This document shows, piece by piece, positions 16,031 through 24,635 of a DNA stretch of 64,000 nt. The notes beneath the pieces were generated by a model. That model searched no databases. It was not told the origin of the DNA and saw only the letters and a list, made by a program, of their open reading frames with translations. How positions within the stretch are numbered: the stretch's first letter is position 1; each line of letters starts with the position of its first letter. The DNA is from JBLMZI01 sp050258755. GTDB lineage: Bacteria > Bacillota > Syntrophomonadia > Syntrophomonadales > DTU052. Both the position numbers and the translations under genes were made by a program. The stretch is taken from the NCBI GenBank assembly GCA_050258755.1, contig JBLMZI010000004.1:62001-126000 (forward strand), written 5' to 3'.

Positions 16031-17353
16031 ATGAAAATTGGATTCATCAGCCTGGGATGCAGTAAAAACCTGGTCGATACTGAATGGATGATGGGCAGCT
16101 TGAAGGGGAGCGGCCATGTGGTGGTGAACCGCGAACGGGATGCTGACGTCATCGTGATTAACACCTGCGGATTTATCGGTGATGCCCGGGAAGAAGCGAT
16201 CGATACGATTTTAGAGACCGCGCGGTGGAAAGACAAAGGGGCGCTGCGGGTACTGATTGCCGCGGGCTGCCTGGTTCAGAATCATGCGAATGAATTAATG
16301 ACGGAGATTCCGGAACTTGATGGCGTGATTGGCGTCCATGCGATTGACCGCCTGGTTTCGGTCATTGACCGGTGTCTTGCCGGGAATCGGGTTCGTGAAG
16401 TGCCGGATGACGGGCCGCTGCCCTATTCGTCCCCAGGCGAACGGCTGATTGCAACGGGCGCAGGCTGGGCTTATCTGAAAATTGCCGAAGGCTGCAGCAA
16501 TCGCTGTACCTATTGCGCGATTCCGGGGATTCGCGGCGGGCTTCGCTCCCGCGGAATTGAGGAAATCACGGAAGAGGCCGCTCAGCTTGCCGAAAACGGG
16601 GTTCGCGAGTTGATTGTGATTGCCCAGGATACGACCGCCTACGGAACCGATCTGGGGATGACCGACGGCCTTGCGGCACTCCTGTCCCGCTTGAACCGGA
16701 TCGATGCGCTGGCCTGGATTCGGGTGATGTATGTATATCCCGCTTCGATTACGCCGGCCATCCTTGATGCGCTGACCTTGAGCAAGGTCGTACCCTACCT
16801 GGATATTCCGGTCCAGCATGCCAGTGAAGCGGTCCTGCGAAAAATGGGCCGCAGATATAGCGGGGAGGAGCTGCGCCGGATCATTGCCCAACTGCGGGAA
16901 CGAATCCCCGGATTAACCCTCAGGACCACGTTGATGACCGGCTTTCCAGGGGAAACCGAGGCTGATCACCAGGAAAACGTCGCCCTGCTCGACGAAATCC
17001 GCTTTGACTGGGCGGGTGTATTTTCCTATTCGCCCGAACCAGGCACGCCGGCCGCCGCATTGCCCGGACCGGTTTCCGATGCGGTAAAACAGAACCGTCT
17101 TGACCAGTTAATGATGCTGCAGAAGTCCATCACCGCGGACATCAACCGGAGCCGGATCGGAACCACCCACTGGGTGCTGGTCGAATCGCCAGCCGGTGCT
17201 GACACCGAGGAGGCGCGGGCCTGGTTCCAAGCGCCCGAAGTGGATGGACATATCCGACTGACCGGTGCCCGGCAGTTTCCCCCGGGCAGTCTGATTCAAG
17301 CCCGGATTACGGCTGCCGCGGATTACGACCTAAAGGCTGTTCCGGTGCTGTAA
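16031..17353 (+). CDS. rimO: Ribosomal protein S12 methylthiotransferase RimO
   Basis: 440 residues. Three N-terminal cysteines bind the auxiliary cluster (SLGCSKN, NTCGFI, AAGCLVQ), the radical-SAM motif is CSNRCTYC, and a C-terminal TRAM-like region closes the protein (THWVLVESPAG ... DGHIRLTGA). SLGCSKNLVDTEWMMG separates RimO from MiaB, which is present at 33864. RimO adds a methylthio group to an aspartate of S12. ATG 16031 follows TGGAG; a GTG two codons earlier overlaps it. Confidence 0.95.
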   Translation: MKIGFISLGCSKNLVDTEWMMGSLKGSGHVVVNRERDADVIVINTCGFIGDAREEAIDTILETARWKDKGALRVLIAAGCLVQNHANELMTEIPELDGVIGVHAIDRLVSVIDRCLAGNRVREVPDDGPLPYSSPGERLIATGAGWAYLKIAEGCSNRCTYCAIPGIRGGLRSRGIEEITEEAAQLAENGVRELIVIAQDTTAYGTDLGMTDGLAALLSRLNRIDALAWIRVMYVYPASITPAILDALTLSKVVPYLDIPVQHASEAVLRKMGRRYSGEELRRIIAQLRERIPGLTLRTTLMTGFPGETEADHQENVALLDEIRFDWAGVFSYSPEPGTPAAALPGPVSDAVKQNRLDQLMMLQKSITADINRSRIGTTHWVLVESPAGADTEEARAWFQAPEVDGHIRLTGARQFPPGSLIQARITAAADYDLKAVPVL

Positions 17354-17381
17354 GCACCGAATTAACCGCATTTAATAAAGA

Positions 17382-17409
17382 CCGCCGAGGATAAGCCGCG
17401 GCGGTTTTC
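17382..17409 (+). terminator. Terminator after rimO
   Basis: 7-bp stem 17382-17388/17400-17406 (ACCGCCG with CGGCGGT), 11-base loop, then TTTTC. Confidence 0.7.
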
Positions 17410-17539
17410 TGTTTCAACGCCTGGCAAACGATACCATTCCGTGAAGCCATCACAAAAATCCCGATTTTCCACCGCTTTCCGCGAAAACGTCCGGTATTGC
17501 TGTGCTATAATTTGCGGTGCGAAAGGGGGGAATTTGGCT

Positions 17540-18091
17540 TTGAAAGCTATACGAGATTTTAGAATCAGTGCTGCGGTTGCTGCGTTTTTGCTGACTCTGG
17601 CGGTTGCGCTCGGCGGGTTCAGTTTATACCAGCGGCTGGGGATTAACCAGCCGATCGTGCGTGATATGACAGCGATTCAGGGTGTGGCAGGCGTAACGCT
17701 GGATCGGTCCTCCCAAATCGTCACCGTTCAAGTGCAGCTTGGACGGGTCGACGACCTGAAATCCGTGTATCAGCAGCTGGACGTTAAAGCGCGGCAGTAC
17801 CTTAGCGACAAGCCGTACCAGATAAAGATTGCCGATCAGGCGGATTCTACGATGACCCAGGCGCATGATGCCATGGAAATGGGAATCTATCAAGGCATTC
17901 AAGAGAATTCATACCTCTGGCTGAATGACTGGTATGCCAAAAGTGCCCGCAAACAGCACTACGTAGGCCGAATTAAGATTGATGACAAGCGTCTGTATAT
18001 TACACTAACCGACGGAAAACAGGACCTGTACCGGGTCTACGACCGGCTTGCGCCGAACGCGTCGGGGACAGGGGGGACTGAACAAAAATGA
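17540..18091 (+). CDS. Membrane-anchored protein of unknown function, partner of the FtsH-like protease
   Basis: 183 residues with one N-terminal membrane segment (ISAAVAAFLLTLAVALGGFS) and an outside domain of about 150 residues of mixed alpha/beta character (GVTLDRSSQIVTVQVQLGRV ... YQQLDVKARQYL). I do not recognise the family. It overlaps the protease gene by ATGA, so the two proteins are probably made in proportion. Because the neighbouring protease almost lacks the extracytoplasmic domain of ordinary FtsH, this protein may supply that part in trans (inference). TTG 17540 lies nine bases after a strong AAGGGGGG site. Confidence 0.72.
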   Translation: MKAIRDFRISAAVAAFLLTLAVALGGFSLYQRLGINQPIVRDMTAIQGVAGVTLDRSSQIVTVQVQLGRVDDLKSVYQQLDVKARQYLSDKPYQIKIADQADSTMTQAHDAMEMGIYQGIQENSYLWLNDWYAKSARKQHYVGRIKIDDKRLYITLTDGKQDLYRVYDRLAPNASGTGGTEQK

Positions 18092-19569
18092 TCAGGGAAG
18101 TCTTTATCGGGTCGGGGATTGGAATCGTCATCTTCCTTGCAATTCTGGGGTTTGACGTGTTTCCAATCGTTTTCGTCGGTATTGTGGCGGCCATGCTCTA
18201 CAGCGTCGTGCAGACCCAGATGAAAGGGAATTTTGCCGGCCTCCGTTCCAGCGGCTCCACCGATCCCGGAATCGTTTTTGACGATATTGGGGGTCAGGAT
18301 ATCGCGATCAAGGAACTGAAGGAAGCCCTGGAGTTTCTGCTGAAACCGGCTGCCATCCTGGAGATGGGCATTCGGCCGCTGCGCGGCATTCTGCTGGTGG
18401 GACCGCCGGGCACGGGCAAGACCTTGCTTGCGAAAGCGGCCGCGAACTTTACGGCTTCATCGTTTGTCGCCACCAGCGGTTCCGAGTTTATCGAAATGTA
18501 CGCCGGGGTTGGCGCCCGCCGGGTCCGGCAGCTGTTCCAGGACGCCCGTAAGAAGGCCAAGTCCGAGGGGAAAAACAGCGCCATCGTGTTTATTGACGAA
18601 TTGGAAATTCTCGGAGGCCGCCGCGGCAGCAACCAGAGTCATATGGAGTATGACCAAACCCTGAACCAACTGCTGGTTGAAATGGATGGAATCAGCGGTG
18701 AACATGCGACGCGGGTTCTCGTGGTTGGCGCAACGAACCGGGCTGACATGCTGGATCCGGCGCTGACCCGGCCGGGCCGGTTTGACCGCCAGGTGCAGGT
18801 CAGTCTGCCCGACAAGCACGGCAGGGCGAAAATCCTTGAAATTCATACAAAGAACAAGCCGGTCTCATCCGAGGTTTCGATCGACGAATTATCGAAAGCG
18901 ACCTTTGGGTTTTCAGGCGCTCAGTTGGAGAGTCTCACGAACGAAGCCGCGATCATGGCATTGCGAGAAAACGTCAAAGAGATCAAGCCGCATCATTTCT
19001 ATGAAGCGGTTGATAAGGTTATCCTTGGCGAAAAGCTGGATCGGAGGCCGAGTCCGTCCGAGATTGAACGGGTTGGCATCCACGAAACCGGCCACGCGGT
19101 AATCAGCGAAATCGTAAAGCCTGGCTCGGTCTCCTCGCTAACCATAGTTCCGCGCGGGCAAGCACTCGGCTTTATGCGCAAAGCCAGCCCGGAGAACGAC
19201 CAGTACCTGTATACGCTGGACGACCTGAAGGGGCAGGGAATGGTGGCTTTGGCGGGTGCGATTGCTGAGGAACTGCACTTTGGTCAGCGCAGCACCGGTG
19301 CCCGCAACGATTTTGAGCAGGCCTGGAATGTTGTGCGCGAAATCATCAAGAGCGGACTTTCCGCGGTGGGCGTAGTAGACGTAAATGAAATGCCCAAAGA
19401 AATGGCGTTTCAGGAGTGCTCGCGCCTGATGCAGGACATTGAACGCGAAACGCGGGATCTGCTTCAGCGGCATCTGACAACTTTTGAACGGGTCGCCCGA
19501 CGGCTTATGGAAGAGGAAACCCTGAACCGGGAACGGTTTATTGAGGTCTTCGAACTGCAGGCGAGCTAA
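18088..19569 (+). CDS. Short FtsH-like AAA zinc metalloprotease
   Basis: 493 residues, versus roughly 600-650 for ordinary FtsH. Two adjacent membrane segments in residues 5-42 are separated by only a few residues. The AAA module has Walker A GPPGTGKT (105-112), Walker B IVFIDELE and the SRH NRADMLDPALTRPGRFDR. The peptidase has HETGH (332-336) and the third zinc ligand Asp in GARNDFEQA (D408), so it looks catalytically complete. FtsH family enzymes degrade membrane and misfolded proteins. The missing extracytoplasmic domain and the coupled upstream gene make this a distinct variant. It occupies the rimO-cinA interval, where many Firmicutes carry pgsA. Confidence 0.9.
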   Translation: MIREVFIGSGIGIVIFLAILGFDVFPIVFVGIVAAMLYSVVQTQMKGNFAGLRSSGSTDPGIVFDDIGGQDIAIKELKEALEFLLKPAAILEMGIRPLRGILLVGPPGTGKTLLAKAAANFTASSFVATSGSEFIEMYAGVGARRVRQLFQDARKKAKSEGKNSAIVFIDELEILGGRRGSNQSHMEYDQTLNQLLVEMDGISGEHATRVLVVGATNRADMLDPALTRPGRFDRQVQVSLPDKHGRAKILEIHTKNKPVSSEVSIDELSKATFGFSGAQLESLTNEAAIMALRENVKEIKPHHFYEAVDKVILGEKLDRRPSPSEIERVGIHETGHAVISEIVKPGSVSSLTIVPRGQALGFMRKASPENDQYLYTLDDLKGQGMVALAGAIAEELHFGQRSTGARNDFEQAWNVVREIIKSGLSAVGVVDVNEMPKEMAFQECSRLMQDIERETRDLLQRHLTTFERVARRLMEEETLNRERFIEVFELQAS

Positions 19570-19643
19570 CCGATAACAAACCTGAGATGATTTACTGAAA
19601 ACCTCTAGAAATCCGGATTGGAAATAAAAAATATGCGCCCCTG

Positions 19644-19674
19644 AAACGACCGGCTTTGGGCCGGTCGTTTTCTT
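19644..19674 (+). terminator. Terminator after the FtsH-like gene
   Basis: 11-bp perfect stem 19644-19654/19660-19670 with a TTTGG loop and T-rich 3' side. Confidence 0.88.
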
Positions 19675-19833
19675 CTGTAAAAAACGACTTCGCCGGCAGG
19701 ATTCAATCCGGGGAAGTCGAATCGATTGGTAAACGGAACTGGAATACTACGTAATAAGGAATCCGGCGTGTGTGCCTCGTTACTCTGAACACGGTCCGCG
19801 CTGTTTCTATTCTTGTTGATCCACGGAGGAGCC

Positions 19834-21081
19834 ATGAAGAACGCATATATTATATCGACCGGCACCGAACTGCTGCTCGGCGACACCCTCGACAGCAACG
19901 GCCATTTCATTTCAGAAGGCCTCTCCAGGCTGGGTTATCGGGTTTTAGGCCGGAGCACGGTCGGCGATAACCCTGAAATGATGCGGCGGGCTTTTAAGAC
20001 TGGATTTGAGGCCGCCGATCTGGTGATCAGTTCCGGCGGGCTCGGGCCAACCAGCGACGATTTGACCCGCGAAATCGGCAGTGAAGTCCTGGGACTGCCG
20101 TTGGTTCGGAACGATGTTGAGATGGAGCGGATTCGCGACTATTTCGCGCGCCGCCGCCGGCACATGCCCGCATCCAATGAAAAACAGTCTCTCTTTCCCG
20201 CCGAAGCCAGTGTTTTGATCAACGACCGGGGCAGCGCCTCAGGATTCATTGCGGTCAAAGATGGAAAATACATGATTTGTCTGCCGGGTCCGCCGCGGGA
20301 AATGGAGCCCATGTTCCGCGAACAGGTGGAACCGTTTCTGATCGAGGCCGCCGGGGCAAAGGGACCCTTTTCCTATGCGTATACGCTTCGCTTCATGGGG
20401 CCGGGGGAATCACAGGTTGAAGAAATCATTGCGCCTGCCATGAAAGATCCGAACGGCTGCGCGCTGGCGCTGTTGGCTAAAGAAGGCGAAGTGCACGTCC
20501 GGATCAGCCGCCAGGCCGATACCGCCGAGACCGCCCGGGCGGTGGTCACTACGATTATTGACGAAATCCGGAAACTGGGCGGGAATAACATCTACGGCGA
20601 GGAATCAACGACGCTTGCCGAAACCGTCATTGCCCTGCTTCGGCACAAACAATGCACGGTTGCCACGGCAGAATCATGTACCGGCGGGCTTTTAGGCAAA
20701 ATGCTGACCGATGTTGCCGGGAGTTCTGACGTCTACTGGGGCGGTGCCGTCTCGTACAGCAACCAGGCGAAAAGCACAATACTTGGGGTTTCAGAGGACA
20801 CGCTGACGCAGTATGGCGCCGTGAGCGCTGAAACGGCGGCGGAAATGGCCCAAGGGGCCAGGAAACTCGCTCGAACCGACTACGGCATTTCCATGACCGG
20901 AATCGCTGGACCTGGCGGTGGATCCGAAACCAAGCCGGTCGGGTTGGTCTTTCTCGGACTGGCCGGTCCGAATGGCGTGGAAACCAAAGAATTCAGGTTT
21001 TTAGGCGGCCGCGAAGCAGTGCGCACCTTGACCGCCAAGTGCGCGTTGGACTGGCTGCGCCGAAAGGCGGGAGCGCGGTGA
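19834..21081 (+). CDS. cinA: CinA family protein (competence/damage-inducible; NMN amidohydrolase)
   Basis: 415 residues with two domains: an N-terminal MoaB/MogA-like fold (IISTGTELLLGDTLDSNGHF; SSGGLGPTSDDLTREI) and a C-terminal CinA domain (TVATAESCTGGLLGKMLTD; GAVSYSNQAKSTILGV; GIAGPGGGSETKPVG) that deamidates nicotinamide mononucleotide in characterised relatives. It precedes thpR and recA, as in many Firmicutes. ATG 19834 follows GGAGGAG. It shares a GTGA overlap with thpR. Confidence 0.94.
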   Translation: MKNAYIISTGTELLLGDTLDSNGHFISEGLSRLGYRVLGRSTVGDNPEMMRRAFKTGFEAADLVISSGGLGPTSDDLTREIGSEVLGLPLVRNDVEMERIRDYFARRRRHMPASNEKQSLFPAEASVLINDRGSASGFIAVKDGKYMICLPGPPREMEPMFREQVEPFLIEAAGAKGPFSYAYTLRFMGPGESQVEEIIAPAMKDPNGCALALLAKEGEVHVRISRQADTAETARAVVTTIIDEIRKLGGNNIYGEESTTLAETVIALLRHKQCTVATAESCTGGLLGKMLTDVAGSSDVYWGGAVSYSNQAKSTILGVSEDTLTQYGAVSAETAAEMAQGARKLARTDYGISMTGIAGPGGGSETKPVGLVFLGLAGPNGVETKEFRFLGGREAVRTLTAKCALDWLRRKAGAR

Positions 21082-21638
21082 CCCGACGTCTGTTTATTGC
21101 CATGGACCTGCCGGATCGGGTAAAAACCGAGGTAATTCGGGTAAAAAATGAGCTCTCGGCCGGGACTGGGGGCGTGAAATGGGTGGAGGACGAGAATCTT
21201 CACATTACCCTGAAATTTTTAGGGGACGTCGAGGAAAAAAGCATAGAGGCGATTGTGGATACGATCAGGCGGGTGATCGATGGGTGCGGTCCGCTCAGGC
21301 TGGCATTGGCTCAGCCGGGCTTTTTCCCGAATCAGCACCGTGCCCGGGTGATCTGGATCGGAATGACGGGCGATCTGGACGGCTTTATGGGACTCGGCGA
21401 GCGGCTTGACCAGGCCTTAGCCCCGTTTGGCTTTGCCCCGGATCCGCGGCGGAAAATCCACCTGACGATCGGCCGTGTGAAGCATGAAGAAAGCCTTTCT
21501 GAGATTGCGCGGCGGGCTCGGTTAAGCAAGGTAGCGCCGGTCGCGTTCGAGGCGCTGACGGTCACCCTCTTCGAGAGCCGCCTGTCCAGGGAAGGCCCGC
21601 ATTATTACCCTATAGAAAAATATGGAATACAAGATTGA
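21078..21638 (+). CDS. thpR: RNA 2',3'-cyclic phosphodiesterase (LigT/ThpR)
   Basis: 186 residues of the 2H phosphoesterase family with both catalytic motifs, HITLKFL and HLTIGRV. It hydrolyses 2',3'-cyclic phosphates at RNA ends in characterised relatives. Start GTG 21078 overlaps the cinA stop (GTGA). The end of the gene contains the -35 of the recA promoter. Confidence 0.92.
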   Translation: MTRRLFIAMDLPDRVKTEVIRVKNELSAGTGGVKWVEDENLHITLKFLGDVEEKSIEAIVDTIRRVIDGCGPLRLALAQPGFFPNQHRARVIWIGMTGDLDGFMGLGERLDQALAPFGFAPDPRRKIHLTIGRVKHEESLSEIARRARLSKVAPVAFEALTVTLFESRLSREGPHYYPIEKYGIQD

Positions 21639-21663
21639 CGAATCCGGTTAAAAGGGATAACAT
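21635..21663 (+). promoter_or_regulatory. recA promoter
   Basis: TTGACG, a 17-base spacer and TAACAT, lying across the end of thpR and just before the SOS box. The spacing is ideal for the housekeeping sigma factor. Confidence 0.75.
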
Positions 21664-21669
21664 AAAAAA

Positions 21670-21683
21670 CGAACATACGTTTG
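21670..21683 (+). promoter_or_regulatory. SOS box (LexA operator) of recA
   Basis: CGAACATACGTTTG matches all positions of the Bacillus SOS consensus CGAACRNRYGTTYG. It covers the expected transcription start just after the -10 box, the place where LexA would block initiation. Confidence 0.9.
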
Positions 21684-21704
21684 GGGAAGGGTTGTGTATA
21701 TTCA

Positions 21705-22721
21705 ATGAGCGAAAAAGATAAGCTTGAAGCGTTAGATTCAGCAATTCGGCGGATTGAAAAGGATTTCGGCAAGGGCTCGATCATGAAACTGGGCGATGCT
21801 TTGAATATGAATGTTGAGGTGATTTCGACCGGATGCTTGTCGCTGGACCTTGCATTGGGCGTCGGCGGTCTGCCGCGCGGTCGGGTCATTGAAATCTTTG
21901 GCCCTGAATCATCCGGGAAAACCACCGTTGCCCTCCATGTTGTCGCCCAGGCGCAAAAAGAAGGCGGCATCGCCGCTTTTATCGACGCCGAGCACGCGCT
22001 GGATCCGCTCTATGCGAAAAAACTAGGGGTTGATATCGCCAATTTGCTGGTTTCCCAGCCTGACACCGGCGAGCAGGCTTTAGAAATCGCCGAGGCGCTG
22101 GTTCGCAGCGGCGCGGTTGACGTCGTCGTCATTGACTCCGTCGCGGCGCTGGTGCCCCGGGCCGAACTGGAAGGCGATATGGGTGAGATGCAGGTCGGTC
22201 TGCAGGCCCGCTTGATGTCCCAGGCCTTGCGAAAACTGACTGGAACCATTGGTAAATCCAAGACCTGCGCCATTTTCATTAACCAAATTCGTGAAAAAAT
22301 TGGCGTTATGTATGGCAGCCCGGAGACAACCCCCGGCGGCCGGGCCTTGAAATTCTATTCCTCGGTGCGGCTGGATATTCGAAAAACCGAATCGATCAAG
22401 CAGGGGACGGATATTATTGGAACCAGGACCAAGGCAAAAGTCGTGAAAAACAAGGTTGCGCCACCGTTCAAGCAGGCCGAGTTTGATATCATGTACGGGG
22501 AAGGCATCTCACGGGAAGGCGACTTGCTGGATTTGGCGGCAGAAATAAATGTTGTTCAGAAGAGCGGTTCCTGGTATTCCTATGACGGTGAACGCCTCGG
22601 GCAAGGCCGGGAGAATACCAAAGAATACCTCAAAACAAATGTTGCGGTCGCGCAAGCTATCACCGAAAAAGTGCGCGAAGCGATGAAACCCGCGGTTGAA
22701 CCTGCGAAGGAACAGGACTAA
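21705..22721 (+). CDS. recA: Recombinase RecA
   Basis: 338 residues, full family length. Walker A GPESSGKT, the MAW-type region ISTGCLSLDLALGVGG, Walker B VVVIDSVAALVP and the L2 loop MYGSPETTPGGRALKFY are present. Start MSEKDKLEALDSAIRRIEKD at ATG 21705; the upstream GGGGAAGGG is about 14 bases away, longer than ideal, so a start a few codons upstream (TTG 21681) cannot be excluded. RecA carries out strand exchange and triggers LexA self-cleavage; both ends of that circuit are in this window. Confidence 0.98.
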   Translation: MSEKDKLEALDSAIRRIEKDFGKGSIMKLGDALNMNVEVISTGCLSLDLALGVGGLPRGRVIEIFGPESSGKTTVALHVVAQAQKEGGIAAFIDAEHALDPLYAKKLGVDIANLLVSQPDTGEQALEIAEALVRSGAVDVVVIDSVAALVPRAELEGDMGEMQVGLQARLMSQALRKLTGTIGKSKTCAIFINQIREKIGVMYGSPETTPGGRALKFYSSVRLDIRKTESIKQGTDIIGTRTKAKVVKNKVAPPFKQAEFDIMYGEGISREGDLLDLAAEINVVQKSGSWYSYDGERLGQGRENTKEYLKTNVAVAQAITEKVREAMKPAVEPAKEQD

Positions 22722-22784
22722 AACGAAGCATCGACGGCATTGCGAAATTTATCGAATTGTTTAAAAAAGCCACCAAAAACACCG

Positions 22785-22811
22785 AAAACGCCGGTACACC
22801 GGCGTTTTTTT
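22785..22811 (+). terminator. recA terminator
   Basis: 10-bp perfect stem 22785-22794/22799-22808, TACA loop, T7 tract. Confidence 0.92.
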
Positions 22812-22816
22812 GCGGC

Positions 22817-22845
22817 TTGACACTGGAAACTGGTGAGAATACAAT
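22817..22845 (+). promoter_or_regulatory. rny promoter
   Basis: TTGACA, 17 bases, TACAAT: near-consensus housekeeping promoter six bases past the recA terminator. It gives a leader of about 155 bases before rny. Confidence 0.88.
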
Positions 22846-22917
22846 GTTAACAAGTATCATAGTAGGCAGAATATCACCCGAAATAGGCTTTCTAAGGTGA
22901 TTCTCTTCTACTTGATG

Positions 22918-22940
22918 ACCGAGTTGTACTCGGTTTTCTT
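22918..22940 (+). terminator. Terminator-like hairpin in the rny leader (possible attenuator)
   Basis: 6-bp stem 22918-22923/22929-22934, loop TTGTA, followed by TTTTC. It sits between a strong promoter and the rny ribosome site, so it may attenuate or autoregulate rny. A competing 5-bp pairing (TCACC/GGTGA) lies just upstream. Confidence 0.45.
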
Positions 22941-23005
22941 TATGCCTATGTCCATTGGCAAGAAGTAAATAATCAAACCATCAAATTTGTACAGGAGGTG
23001 ATACT

Positions 23006-24547
23006 ATCGAACCATTGATCATGGGAATTCTGACACTGGTCGGCTTGCTGGCCGGTTTAATCGGTGGATATCTGGTCCGTAAGAACATTGCTGAAACGAA
23101 ACTCGGCCAGGCCGAGGAGGAAGCAAAACGGATCGTCGAAGATGCCGAGAAAAACGCAGAAGCCAGGAAAAAAGAGTCGCTTCTTGAGGCCAAAGAAGAG
23201 ATTCACAGGACCCGTCAGGATGCCGAACGTGAAGTAAGAGACCGCAGGCGTGAATTGGATCGAATTGAACGCCGAATCATACAAAAAGAAGAAGCGTTAG
23301 ACAAAAAACTTGATAACATCGAAGCCAAAGAGGAACTGCTGCACGGTAAAGATCGGGAGATCGAGAAAAAGCAGCAGGATCTTCAGGTATTAATGAGCCA
23401 GCAGCTCAAAGAACTTGAGCGTCTTTCCAGCCTGAACACCGAAGAAGCAAAAGAACTTTTGCTGAAGACGGTGGAAGAACAGAGCCGGCAGGACATGGCG
23501 ATGTTGATCCGCGAAATCGAAGCCGAAGCGAAAGAAGAAGCCGGCAAAAAATCCCGCGATATCGTTGCTCTGGCTATCCAGAAATGTGCGGCGGATGTCG
23601 CAGCGGAAACGACGGTTTCGGTCGTGGCTCTTCCCAATGACGAAATGAAGGGCCGGATTATCGGACGCGAAGGCCGCAACATACGGACCTTTGAAACCCT
23701 AACAGGCGTTGACCTGATCATTGACGATACACCAGAAGCGGTGATTTTGTCGTCATTTGACCCGATCCGCCGGGAAGTGGCCCGGGTTACCTTGGAAAAA
23801 CTCATTTCGGACGGACGGATTCATCCGGCCCGGATTGAGGAAATGGTCGAAAAAGCGCAAAAGGAAATCGACCAGCATATTCGCGAGGTAGGGGAACAAG
23901 CAGCCTTTGAAGTCGGGGTGCATGGACTGCATCCTGAATTGATCAAGCTGTTGGGCCGCTTGAAATATCGGACCAGTTACGGCCAGAATGTACTGAAGCA
24001 TTCGGTGGAAGTTGCGCACCTTGCCAGTGTGATGGCGGCCGAGTTGGAAGCGGATATTCAGATATCCAAACGGGCCGGTCTGCTGCATGACATCGGTAAG
24101 GCGGTTGACCATGAAATGACCGGATCTCATACCGAAATTGGTGTCGAATTAGCCAAGAAGTACCGGGAAAACAAAGATGTGCTACATGCCATCGCCGCCC
24201 ATCATATGGACATTGATCCGAATACGGTGGAAGCGGTGTTGGTACAGGCGGCAGACGCAATCTCAGCATCCCGCCCCGGGGTTCGCCGGGAAACACTGGA
24301 AGCCTATATTAAGCGGCTTGAAAAGCTGGAGGCATTGGCCGATTCCTTCAGCGGAGTAGACAAATCCTTTGCGATTCAGGCAGGTCGTGAAATCCGGATC
24401 ATGGTGAAACCGGACGATATCGACGACCTTGGATCGATCAATCTGGCTCGGGATATTGCGAAGACCATTGAACAGGAACTCGATTATCCGGGACAGATCA
24501 AAGTCATTGTCATTCGGGAAACCAGAGCCGTTGAACTTGCGAAATAG
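23006..24547 (+). CDS. rny: Ribonuclease Y
   Basis: About 510 residues. N-terminal membrane anchor (GILTLVGLLAGLIGGYLVRK), long charged coiled coil to about residue 200, a KH domain (GRIIGREGRNIRTFETLTGV) and an HD phosphodiesterase domain (LLHDIGKAVDHE ... AIAAHHMD). It starts mRNA decay at the membrane. The start is unusual: AGGAGGTG at 22993-23000 is optimally spaced for an ATC at 23006 (reading IEPLIMGILTL), while the first standard starts, TTG 23015 and ATG 23021, are 14 or more bases away. I place the start at 23006, with TTG 23015 as the alternative. Confidence 0.93.
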   Translation: MEPLIMGILTLVGLLAGLIGGYLVRKNIAETKLGQAEEEAKRIVEDAEKNAEARKKESLLEAKEEIHRTRQDAEREVRDRRRELDRIERRIIQKEEALDKKLDNIEAKEELLHGKDREIEKKQQDLQVLMSQQLKELERLSSLNTEEAKELLLKTVEEQSRQDMAMLIREIEAEAKEEAGKKSRDIVALAIQKCAADVAAETTVSVVALPNDEMKGRIIGREGRNIRTFETLTGVDLIIDDTPEAVILSSFDPIRREVARVTLEKLISDGRIHPARIEEMVEKAQKEIDQHIREVGEQAAFEVGVHGLHPELIKLLGRLKYRTSYGQNVLKHSVEVAHLASVMAAELEADIQISKRAGLLHDIGKAVDHEMTGSHTEIGVELAKKYRENKDVLHAIAAHHMDIDPNTVEAVLVQAADAISASRPGVRRETLEAYIKRLEKLEALADSFSGVDKSFAIQAGREIRIMVKPDDIDDLGSINLARDIAKTIEQELDYPGQIKVIVIRETRAVELAK

Positions 24548-24559
24548 ATGGACAAGGCG

Positions 24560-24590
24560 AAAAGGCCTCTGAAAAGAGGCCTTTTCTTTT
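24560..24590 (+). terminator. rny terminator
   Basis: 11-bp perfect stem 24560-24570/24575-24585, GAAA loop, T-rich tail. ymdB follows within 50 bases, so partial readthrough is likely. Confidence 0.88.
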
Positions 24591-24635
24591 CTTTGCCAGT
24601 GAATACGCCATTGTGGATCAAGATGGAGGAATTCA

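Noticed and set aside
22844..22900. 18-codon leader peptide before rny
   Set aside because: Its ATG overlaps the -10 box, so it would not be in the transcript.
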